DNA of 64,000 nt from Aphis gossypii. Its lineage: Eukaryota; Arthropoda; Insecta; Hemiptera; Aphididae. Location of the stretch: contig NC_065532.1 of assembly GCF_020184175.1 (NCBI RefSeq), forward strand, positions 15,624,001-15,688,000. Direction: 5' to 3'. Positions 34,419 through 44,590 of this stretch are shown here, in pieces (position 1 is the first letter of the stretch; each line of letters begins with the position of its first letter). A program made the position numbers and the translations under genes. The notes below the pieces were generated by a model. That model had not been told where the DNA came from, did not search any database, and saw nothing but the letters and a program-made list of their open reading frames with translations.

Positions 34419-34978
34419 CGAGACTCAAATAGGTAATTCCTAGGAATCACTTTATTAGTACCCAACCATATCAACCAAAACAGGAAGTTCTGGGAAGGTC
34501 TAATTGTTTCCTGGCAGGAAGGTCCAAACAGGAACAAATCAGGAACTTAATACGAACATCCTGGGACGGTCGGTGCTATTAGGGTGATCTCCTTCCAAAG
34601 TAAAGTTATTATAAGTTATGTTTAATAAATTTAATGTAATATTATATTATACATATTATTGCAGGTATCTCATAGAAACATTGTGGCGAGGAATAAATAA
34701 ATCAGATTTATTTAAAACATTTTTGAGAGATATGGCGGACGTTTTTGTATAACGTATTATATCTTATATTTATTTATATTCATTGACAACAATTTTTTTG
34801 ACTAACAAATTTTTAATTTATTTATTTGCGGTAGACCGCATACTATATTCGTAAATCGCCGGTAGACCGCATACTACACTCTTAAATTCACCGGTAGACC
34901 GCATACTATATAACAGCCGTTGTCTACGGTATGGAATTTATGTATTATATTTAATATGTAGTATTAGAGCACGTTGCA

Positions 34979-35580
34979 GTTATGACTTCATGAGCAAAAG
35001 GGGTAGAAATGGTAGAAAAGTATATCAGTATACGAGTATACGAGTAACGAGTAATTGCGACAAAGGGGGAGCTCTTTAAAATGTGCTTTTTTAAAAAAAA
35101 ACTAATACCGGGTCACCATAGTTATGCTACACTACACGTTTTGGTAGGTCCGTTTGGACCGGACGGCGGACATTATTCACAGCCATACTATACACCATGC
35201 GTTCTCAAAATTTCAAATGTTTCAATGATTTCAATATTTTATATACATTTTGACATATCGCCGAAGAGAACCGCGCCCGACCAAGCATGTTGCGTTCGAT
35301 TAGCATTTAGCGACATGAATTTTCAATCTACCTATCCGGGAAAAACGTTCTAAACATTGCTAATTATAGAATGGTAGACAGGCAACGACCGGTAAAGAAT
35401 TTTACTGTTAAAGAAATATTTTAATAAAGTTATCGGCGTTATCGCATTTTCGATACGTCAACGCACAGATATCTATATTATTATTATTAGTATAATATAG
35501 ATATCTGTGCGTCAGCCGTCAAGTGTCAACGTGACTCATAAGTGAACAGTGTAAGACGTCAGTGTGGCACTCTGACTCTG
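34979..35580. other. Region upstream of kelch-like copy 2
   Basis: A moderately GC-rich stretch with a 90-codon plus-strand frame (35081-35353) that I do not recognise and do not call. A hairpin with 21-bp arms is at 35461-35512. Homology with copy 1 begins only at about 35585. Confidence 0.4.
35461..35512. repeat. Perfect hairpin: 21-bp arms, 10-bp loop
   Basis: The arm ACGCACAGATATCTATATTA and its reverse complement at 35492-35512 flank a TTATTATTAG-like loop. It lies about 270 bp upstream of the kelch-like copy 2 start and is absent upstream of copy 1. Confidence 0.85.
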
Positions 35581-35782
35581 GCTTACTGCCGTGTTTGTCT
35601 CCGTGAAAGACACGTTGTTTCTGTGTTTTATTTGCGTATGTTTTTTTTTCTAAAAAAAATTAAATTACTTATTTACATATTTTTAGGTGTTTATTATATT
35701 TTTATTTTTTGTGTTTTTCCTAATAAAACTGTTCGGCGCACCGTCTCCCGTCGGTGTACAACACTCTTTAAATATTGTGCAA

Positions 35783-38700
35783 ATGTGGGATATGTCTATG
35801 TCTATGGAAGAGATGGATTCTATACAACAACTGAAATCCAATCAATGTAAATCTATAAATTATAAAAACAGTTCTCACAAGGACAGAGTGTTTGAAGTAC
35901 TTCAATCTTTCCGCAACGAGTATGATTCAGTGTTTTTAACTGCTTAGTGCTTACTAAATAATTTCTATAATCATATATTTTTAATTATAGAAATGACATT
36001 TTTTGTGATATTATGTTACAAACAGACGACGGTATTATAGTATACGGGCATAAATATATACTGGCATCAGCTACCCCTTATTTCAAGGCTATGTTTTCTA
36101 GTTTTAGTGAAAGCAATAAAGATCGTGTTAATATAACAAAGGTAGATTCGACTATTTTAAAACTATTGATTGACTATATATATACAGGAGAAATCATGAT
36201 CACTCATGAAAATGTACAGGTATAAATATATAATATTTGATTTGTTATGTATCAACGTGAATCAAATTGAATTAAATTAATTGTTTATTGCTCAAGTTTG
36301 TATTAGTAGCTGCAGATCTCTTACAGCTAGACTATGTAAAACAAGCATGTGTTGAGTTTTTACAAAAACAACTGGATCCTTCAAATTGTCTTGGTATTAA
36401 AGTATTCGCGGACTTACACAACTGTATAGAATTATGGTCTAACTGTGAAGCATTTATAAAAAACCAGTTTTTGTATGATAACTTTAATTTACTGGTTCCC
36501 TTAATACGTTATATTAAGTATAATTATTTTTTTAGAGAAGTGGTTAAGTGTGATGAGTTTCTATCATTATCTTCTGAAGAAGTGATTAAATTAATATCCT
36601 GTAATGATGTTAATGTTCCATTTGAAGAAAAAGTAAGTAATCTGAAAATTATAATTGTTTTTAATATTAGGGAAGAAATTAAACTTATCTACACATATAA
36701 TGTAATCTTATATGTGGCGGTTTAAATATTAAATGATACTAACTACTTGTATATTATATCTGAATCACATAGAAATCAAAATTAAAAAAACACAGGATTG
36801 TCTCATGTGTCATGGTGTTATGTGTTTAACAATATATTAAGTATTAATCATTAATTGAGAGAATCAACTTTTAAAACATTCTAAAAACTTTGATCTAAGC
36901 AATCTTTTTAGTGGATTTTACAGGAAAAATGTATAAATTATTACATTGGTTCCAATATGCAGTTAAACAACTATAGAACTGGCGGAAGCATGCACAGTAG
37001 AATTTCTCTGTTCCTACACACCTGAAAAACAAACATTAACTATTTGATGGTTGCTCCGACAAATCATTAGATCAGTTAGTGGCTCAACCAGAGGAAGGGT
37101 TAAGGGGTTGTAACCCCTCCGTAATTTCTCCGAGGCCATAGTACTCCCTCACGTCGGTACACCTGACGATATATATTGTATTAATGTAACCCCCCCTTCC
37201 CCTCAAAAAAAAATTTTTTTTCTAGTTGCCCCACTGAGACCAGTCTTAGGATTGGTTAACAGTCAAAACAGTACACTGAATCGATGAGGACTAATAAACA
37301 GAGAAAGTATTATCATTGATAGTCCGAAAACCATATCAACATCACTCAGAGTCAATCTACGTTAACACATGCACAATAAATAGATCAACGATCATTCCAC
37401 AACTAATCCTAAATTCTGTGTTGGAACAAACCTATTATTTACTTTTTTCCTATAATTGATGCTGATTTTCTATAATTACTTTTCTTGTATAATAATTAAA
37501 TTTTATTTATTTATTTATTTAGGTATATGAATGTGTTATTAAATGGGTAAAACATGAATTGAATCAGAGAATACATTTATTACCCAATCTAATGGAACAT
37601 GTGCGTTTGCCATTAATTTCGAAAGAGTATTTAGTAGAAAATGTAGTTAATGAACCTCTTCTAAAAAATGATCCAAAATGTATGTTTTTTGTTCTTATAT
37701 CTTATAAGTAAGAGTTTATTATTGCTTAATGTATATAGTTTATTATTATTATATTTCTAGGTAAAGAATATGTATTTGAAGCATTACATTTTCAAGTAAT
37801 TAAGTCAGTAAAACCTTTCTCTATTCCAGAAACGATTTGGAGTAAACCTAGACAGTTATCAAAAGTATGTATATATTTTTATTGATTTATTTTTACAATT
37901 TGTTTAATCATGTAATTTTATTAGATCGTTTTAGTGTTAAGTTGGTCTAAATCAGAGAAAAAGTTTACTACAAACTGGTATGACCCAGCAACCAACCAAT
38001 TGCAGCTTGGACCAGAAATTACTAACTGCAATCAGTACCCTACTGAGTTTGTTGTAAAAGATAAATTTGTGTTTGTTATGTATCGTGGTTTTAAGATTTT
38101 TGATATGTTTGATACATCCTTAAAATCGCCCTGTTTGGTTCGCAAGCCAGATTTGTTAGTTAGTCGATCATCATTTAGAGCTTGTGTATTAAATGATTGC
38201 ATATATTCTGTATGTTGTATTTATATATTACCTATTTTATGTTATAAATACTATATATTTTATATTGTATTAAATGATAGATTGGCAGCGATACTAAAAA
38301 TTATTCTGATTCCCATAAAGATTTTTTAAATACTGTAGACGTTTTTAACCTCAATACTCAAAAATGGCAAATAGTATCTGAAAAAATCTCTAAGAGAAAA
38401 AACATAAGTTTTGGTGTTGGAGTGCTTAATAACTTCATATATACAGTAAAGAATTATATTATATTAACTATGTCATCCATTTTATCTAATTAATATTGTT
38501 TATGTAGGTAGGAGGTTTTAATGGTTCGACTTATTTGAAATCTGTTGAATGTTATGATCCCAGTCTTGACAAATGGTATCCAGTTGCAGAAATGTCAATT
38601 GAACGGTGTAATGTTGGTGTAGGAGTTTTAAATGGCATAATGTATGTTGTTGGTGGAGCTAATAAATTGGGAATTCATAAATGTGTTGAAGCCTTTAGTC

Positions 38701-39001
38701 CATATAATGGAGTTTGGACATCTATTACTGATATGAATTTGTGTCGAGAAAATCCTGGTAACTATAATAATTAATTTTTTAGAAAAATCTCCAAAAATGT
38801 AATTGATTTGAATTATTTTGTAACACAGTAGTAGTGGCTTTGGATGGTTTATTGTATGTTATTGGAGGAAATACAAATTCTAATTCTATTGAAATCTATA
38901 ATCCTAAAATTAAATCCTGGTCAATGAAAACAATATCAATAAGTGGTCAAATGTTTAGAACAGTGGTCGTTAATAGACCACCACATTTAATAATCAATTA
39001 G
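35783..39001 (+). CDS. Kelch-like BTB-BACK-Kelch protein, copy 2
   Basis: Ten exons join in frame: 35783-35919, 35991-36219, 36297-36472, 36536-36632, 37523-37679, 37761-37864, 37925-38209, 38281-38445, 38508-38757 and 38829-39001 (590 residues). All junctions are GT-AG and at the same places as in copy 1. The BTB domain (about residues 50-150) has FCDIMLQTDDG, ASATPYFKAMFSS and LIDYIYTGEI. The BACK domain (about 155-260) has EVVKCDEFLSLSSEEVIKL and VYECVIKWVKHEL. Kelch repeats fill exons 7-10. The GG doublet is kept at VGGFNG, VVGG and VIGG but is GS (IGSDT) in one repeat where copy 1 has GG. The first repeat is degenerate in both. A CUL3 adaptor or cytoskeletal role is inferred from the family. 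The ATG at 35783 starts MWDMSMSMEEMD; an upstream in-frame ATG (35687) would add a hydrophobic stretch and is less likely. Intron 4 carries a private hAT MITE. Confidence 0.9.
37077..37236. mobile_element. hAT-type MITE in intron 4 of kelch-like copy 2
   Basis: A 160-bp insertion absent from the homologous intron of copy 1. Ends are TAGTGGCTCAACCAG and, reversed, CAGTGGGGCAACTAG. Flanks AGATCAGT (37069-37076) and AGACCAGT (37237-37244) form an 8-bp duplication with one mismatch. The empty site in copy 1 (GACCAGT) confirms the boundaries. Confidence 0.9.
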
Positions 39002-39656
39002 CATACACAATATCTTTTTTAGTATTTTTTTAACTATATTAATATTTGTATTGTTTATGATAATACATTAAATAGTATTTTAAGTTTCCAAATACTTAAG
39101 ATTTTGATTGTTTACTATTATTAAAATACATTTACAAGCTATAGAATTTATTAATTTTATAGTACCTTTTACCTAAATATTATATTAGACATTATATGAT
39201 TGTGTAAAAGCTAATAGTGCAGTATTGTATAGAAGAATAGTATGAAATGTTTATATCTAAACCTTGAGGTTGCTATCGATATTCACAGAATTTGTGGTGT
39301 AGATATTACTTTAAAAAAATAAATGTATAATGATTATAGTGCTTGCTCTTACATATTTTTATCTATTTATAACATTATAACTAACTTTAATTACACATTA
39401 AAGTTACAATATATTAACAAATTATGTTTGAAAAGACACGATTTAAAAAAGAAACTATTTCAATGTTATAAAAAGGAAATAATCAGTACATGTGTTTGTC
39501 TTCAAAAAAGATATACGTTAGTTAACTTTTAAATTTATATCTAAATAATTATTACTAAGTTATATTTTATTATTATGTTATTTAAATATTTAACTCATAT
39601 ACTTAGTTTGCTATTAGTGAATTTAATAAAACATCTTATCTACCTAGTGTAATAAC
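39002..39656. other. 3' flank of kelch-like copy 2
   Basis: Homology to the copy 1 flank continues to about 39127. Beyond that is AT-rich DNA with a 69-codon frame (39323-39532) that shows no family features. Confidence 0.5.
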
Positions 39657-42120
39657 CCGGGCTCAGATTTTATAGCATTTGCTAATTTTTATTGGATACA
39701 GTTAAAAATAGCTGAGTAAGCTATAAATTTGTTTTGTGCACCAGAGACTCCAAATATGAAATTTTATTTTGCTATTTTTTTTTACATATTTTAAGGATTT
39801 TTAGCTTTTAGTGCTATTTTTTTAAGTTTATTGTCATTTTTGGCTAATTTGCTATATTAATATAACTTTTATGTCTATTTTCATAAAACTAATTTATATT
39901 ATATGGTATGAAACAATGAATCATGACAAAATGAAAATTTTGAATGGTTGCCATACTCAAAAATTGTTTATATTTTATAGTTTAATGAATCAACTAATTC
40001 AAGTAGTATTACCTAATATTTGAAAAAAAAGTTAGTATTATAAATGTTTTATCATTTGTTTTTTTGTTGTCAATAAAAAAAAAAAAATTATTTATTAATT
40101 TTTAAATTTAAAAGTTTTTTAATTTGTGAACAAAATACAGTTTCGTTTTTGCTATTTATTGTGTTTTTAGGGCATATTATAGCGCTTATTTTAAGATTTT
40201 AAAGTGCTTATTATATCACATATTTTAGTAATTTTTAGTGGTATAAAATTCAAGCTCTGGCATAGGCGCAACTAGACTTCTAAAACAGGTAGTGCTAAGT
40301 ATGTGAATGCACCATAGAGATAGTGCTTTTTGATCCGACCTATTGGTTATAAATAGCTCGTAAACAATATATTTCTCCGTAATGTATACCTTATCGTCCT
40401 TATAGTTAATTATCTAACAATATTATGAGAATATCTGTATGGAATGAATTACGATGAATTATATTATATGACTTATGACCAAATAATTAAATATTTTTCA
40501 GGAAATTTTCCATAATTTAAAAACATAACATTCATGATGTTTCAATAAAATAATAAGTTATATATAAAAAAGCGGGCAAGTGAGTACCGCTCTGCTGTAC
40601 ATTAGGTGCCGTATGGATCATTATTATATATTATAGGAGTGTTAAATTTGAATCCAATGATAGTTATCATTGTATACGAAAAACGATTCTGAACGAAGAT
40701 GATTTGTCAGCCTAGAATATAATTTCTAGTGGTTGGTGAAAAGGTGGTTTATGTTTTAATGGCCTGAATACAACAAAATTTAAGTTCTTTTATAATAATT
40801 GTAAGCTAAACTTATGAAAAACCTTGTATTAAATTTTCAACTCTTAGCTACTTATACAAAAATTTTTATGAAATATACCTACAAAATAATTTGCAAGTAT
40901 TCATAGTTTTGACGAATTTTTGTCAATATTTGAACTTCAAATGCTAATAAAAAAAAATTGTGCCTATGTATTCTTATAATTTTTTAATCACTATAAGAAT
41001 AACATATGAGGAACTTTGTATTAAATTTTCAAGTATTTTGATAGGGCCAAAAAAATTTTATCGACACTTCAAAATTATTTTTTCAGAAAAATTGAAAATT
41101 TCAGTTGTCTATAAATAGCTCAAAAAAAGTCAAAATATTTTGAAATTTAAATCACGTAAAGAAAACGCGAATCTTAATAACTGGTAAAATTTTCAAGTAT
41201 CTACGACTTATACTTTTTGAATAATAACAAATATCAAAAATCGTTTGAGACTAAACTGTTATTTAACGCGGTTTTTGTAAAAATTTAAATTTCAAACACT
41301 CATAAAAATTTTTTGTCTGAATCCGGTAGAGTTTTTTTTACAGATATTTGAAGAAAAATGTATGGAGAACCTTGTACCAAATTTTCAAAACTTAGTTATA
41401 AAAGAAAAAAATTTTATGATTTTTCAACTTCAAAATTACTTGCAAATTTTCGCGTTTTCGACAGATTTCGTAAAAATTTGAACTAAAAACGCTTATAAAA
41501 AAAAATTGTGACTAACGATTTTTAATTTTTTTTAACTACATTAAAAACAACTCATAAGGAACCTTGTATTAAATTTTCAAAACTTTTTGGTCATCCAAAA
41601 ATTTTTTATCGATACTTTAAAAAAAATTTCTCAAAAAAATCGAAAATTTCAGTGGTCTATAAATAACTCAAAAGAAGTCAATATTTTTTGAAAATTTAAC
41701 TATATACGGATACCACTGACATTAACATTTGGTGAAAATTTCAAGTATTTTCAGTGATTAGTTTTTGAATTACAACCATAAAAAAAAATCGATTGGTCGA
41801 AAACTGGTTTTGCGTAAAAATTCCCGTTTTTCCGTCATTTTTTTTGGTTTTTCCGGCGCTTTTGAAAACTATTGGAAATTTTTTACTTTTGACCCCCCAA
41901 AGTACAAACTACATTCACTTTCCTATCCGAAACAGGGTCCACTTTTTAAAATCGGAGCACTTTTACTGCTCCAAAACGTGGTGACAGACTCAAAAATAAT
42001 AAAAAAAAAAAACACACATCGTTGTAAAATCAATACATTCATCACTTCGTTCAGAATCTAAAATGGGTGGGGGGCACTGAAGACCTTTTTGCAACCCCAT
42101 AATTGCGCTACTAAGACCTG
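39657..42120. mobile_element. Composite non-autonomous repeat element, ~2.46 kb
   Basis: Flanks GTAATAAC (39649-39656) and GTAATAAT (42121-42128) form a near-perfect 8-bp duplication. The termini CCGGGCTCAG and, reversed, CAGGTCTTAG are similar. An inner boundary at about 40261 (CATAGGCGCAACTAG, with TAGCGCAATTATGG reversed near 42105) suggests one element inside another or a subterminal repeat. GATTCTGAACGAAG at 40686 and its inverse at 42046 bracket a core with four copies of CTTGTATTAAATTTTCAA. Parts of the core repeat with a period near 550 bp. No credible gene is inside. Confidence 0.6.
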
Positions 42121-42128
42121 GTAATAAT

Positions 42129-43199
42129 TATTAAGTAATTATATTTAATTTTATACAGAATAATATTATCTAAATTTGTATGTATCCTGTTTTTATAATA
42201 ATAAATAAATAATTATATTTTTTAAACATCACTATTTACAATTTATGACTTCTACCAACAATGGGCCGTCAAACAAGAAACGACTATAAGTAAATTTTAT
42301 ATATTTTACATATCGATAGGCTTTTTAGAAGTCTTTAAATTTGACAATTACATAATGGTTGACTCTAATATGCATTTAAACACTAATAATTTGAAAAATA
42401 CATATTTAAATAAATTAAAAGACATTGAAATATTTTTGTAATTATACACAAATAGAATTTTTGATTTATTTATGTATAATTCTAATTTACAGTTGATCTA
42501 GAAATGTTTTAGTTCATTCAGTAAAAACATGCATATAAATAAACTTCCGATTCCTAGAGATGGCAAACAGTGACTAAAGAGTAAAGTTGGTCATTATGAC
42601 AATGGTGACAGGCGACAGCAACTTAAATTTAGCAGCAACAATTGGTGGTTATTATTAATTGTTTATTAAATATTAAGTCACCATCAATCATCATAGAGTA
42701 TTATAAGAGTGATTAAATAAATGCGACAAGATTTTTCATTAACAAGTAACAGTCATATTATCATAATGAGTGACAGAATGAAAATACACTCTTTCCACAC
42801 TGCACAACTTTTTTTACAGTACAACAGTTGTAGTATATTAGTTTAAATTAAATGGTATAGTAACAGGTTATTTTTATCACCCACACATATTTCAATTATT
42901 TCTTTAACTATATTGCAGTCAACAGTCTACATTTTGTTTAAAAAAACTTTTACAAATGTCTTAGATGGATTTGTATAGATAGAAATAATCAAGTCACATT
43001 TAGAGATGGTTGCTCAATGGCCAATATAAGTATCATACAAATACTTATTTTATTTATTTACTTTTTTTTATATTCTGTAATGTTCACAAAAAAAAAAATT
43101 TAATTTTACTTATTAAAAAAAAAAAAAAATGAAAATAAAATCATGTTCACAGACACATAATAAAACATGAATTACACAAATCCATTGTGTTATATTGTC
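42129..43199. other. AT-rich non-coding DNA
   Basis: Nothing gene-like. The last few hundred bases should contain the 3' end of MED9 on the minus strand. Confidence 0.5.
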
Positions 43200-43969
43200 T
43201 CAATACTTTGGAACGTCAAATGAATACATATGTCTATATTTTAATAACAGTTGTCTTTTCATTTGCAAAGATTGTCGAAGATCATCCATAGCTTTTAACT
43301 GCTGCTCACTGTTGTATTGGATTCCTGGTAGTTTACGAATCTGTACAATTAAAAGAATTGTAGTACAAAGATAAGATTTTAGACATTTTTTTTACTTATA
43401 CATACTAATTTATACTTATTAGATATTAAAATTAAGTAAAATTTACAGTACCCTTATGAATCTTAAATATATCCTTGTTGTACCATTCAATTATATATAT
43501 TAAATAGAGTTGTATATAGTTTTTCAACCTATTTCAAATTTGTTTTTCAGTTTTTGATTTGTTCGTAAATAACAAGTTGGAATGATTAAATAAAAAGAGG
43601 TTGGACATCTTAGTCAAGTTCTGTATACATTTCAATGATTTTTGTTGAACTTACAAATTTTAATATAGTATACCACAATTTTAGAAACAATTTAAATATT
43701 TTGTAGTAAAAGAAAATCAAAAAGTAATTAATATTCTTACATCACTTCGTGCTTGATCAATTTTTTTTTGTAGATCTTGTATTTTTTGTGATATTTCTTG
43801 GGCTGATTTCTGTGGTTCATGATTTTCCCTTTCACCACTATTAACAGAATCGATACGTAGCTACAAACTTTGAAAACATATTAGACGAGTTCTTTTACCT
43901 TTTTATAATATCGTGAATTAATGGTAAAAAATCAGTATCCACATCGTTGACGGTAAGAGTATTTTCCAT
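43200..43969 (-). CDS. MED9: Mediator complex subunit 9
   Basis: Three minus-strand segments: 43969-43899 (MENTLTVNDVDTDFLPLIHD start), 43860-43741 (QEISQKIQDLQKKIDQARSD) and 43340-43200 (IRKLPGIQYNSEQQLKAMDD and QMKRQLLLKYR). This matches the small coiled-coil MED9 family: an acidic DFLPLI start, then a heptad-rich helix with the signature RKLPGI. MED9 sits in the middle module of Mediator and helps pass activator signals to RNA polymerase II. Segments 2 and 3 join in phase. Segment 1 ends at AAAAG-GTAAAA, but the intervening piece is only 38 bases and the join to segment 2 is out of phase by one base. So either the true splice differs, or this copy or assembly carries a small deletion. The gene starts 622 bp from NO66, head to head. 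Confidence 0.82.
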
Positions 43970-44590
43970 ATTTAATGATTTTATTTATAATTTTTAAAGA
44001 TAATTAAGCCATAAACATAGTTTCTAATCATTAACACTAGTCTAACAAGTAAATACTAAATAATAAATATATACTAATAGTAATTATTGATGAGTATAAA
44101 AATAATATAAATGAAACTACAATTTTAAAAATTTTGTTCAAACATTTAAAAATAATAAATATTAAATACCTACTATTTATTTTTTATTTGATAATATAAT
44201 GAATGATAACATTACTTTGTGATATTGTGATTGTACTATGAGTGGCAAAAAGTAATGCGGCATTGCGGCATGAACTAAAGTTAGGTTAGCTCATCACTGA
44301 TAATATATTAAGTTTCTATCATGAACTTAGTTTTGAATCTTAGTTCATGCTTTCTGTATAATGTATTATAATTTTTAATAATTAACAATAATTTATAGTT
44401 TATAGAGCTTTTTATTTTTTTTACGTTACAGACAACATTTTTCATTTTTCATTCTGTGGCTCGTAACCCGTAGGTTTTTGGACAAATAAATGTAGGTTGA
44501 GTGGATGTACAGTGTTCAATAATATTCGATAAACGATTAATTTTTTTTGAACTGTACCTTATTGCAACTCGTTGAGCTATCTCTAACAGT
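43970..44590. promoter_or_regulatory. Shared upstream region of MED9 and NO66
   Basis: The start codons of two divergent housekeeping genes are 622 bp apart, with no other gene between, so this interval should carry both promoters. No TATA box is evident for either gene. An AACTAAG-type inverted pair near 44270-44350 is visible. Promoter function is inferred from position only. Confidence 0.5.

Larger units (their letters stand above)
31008..34540. repeat. ~61-bp tandem minisatellite, interrupted by the hAT element
   Basis: About three diverged units (each with AACTCCCGGGAACTA and CTAGACTCAA-like words) occupy 31008-31191 and the array resumes at 34427 with the same register. The hAT element 31192-34418 sits inside one unit and duplicated CGAGACTC. 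Confidence 0.7.
29881..34919. mobile_element. DNA transposon with ends built of repeated motif TATGCGGTCTACCGG
   Basis: Left end: CGGCTGTCATATAGTATGCGG, then variants of TATGCGGTCTACC at 29893, 29918 and 29937. Right end: three copies of GGTAGACCGCATACTA at about 34829, 34861 and 34893, then ACAGCCG. The ends are inverted to each other. TTGTCTA lies just outside both (29874-29880 and 34920-34926), a 7-bp (or 8-bp) target duplication. Removing the nested hAT element leaves about 1.8 kb. The superfamily is not certain. Confidence 0.75.
29821..34978 (-). mobile_element. Antisense LTR fragment of the same family as 23659-24380, split by a later element
   Basis: Read on the minus strand, 34978-34927 (starting TGCAACGTGCTCT) and then 29880-29821 match the first ~120 bases of the solo LTR at 23659 in order, with a gap exactly at the repeated-motif element 29881-34919. 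The fragment fades after about 29820. Together with the duplicated TTGTCTA this shows the later element inserted into this LTR copy. Confidence 0.7.

Noticed and set aside
34349..34537. Minus-strand 62-codon frame across the right end of the hAT element
   Set aside because: It crosses the inverted terminus, target duplication and minisatellite, so it is chance.
35081..35353. A 90-codon frame upstream of kelch-like copy 2
   Set aside because: No recognisable domain, no homologous sequence upstream of copy 1, and no splice link to the kelch gene; left uncalled.
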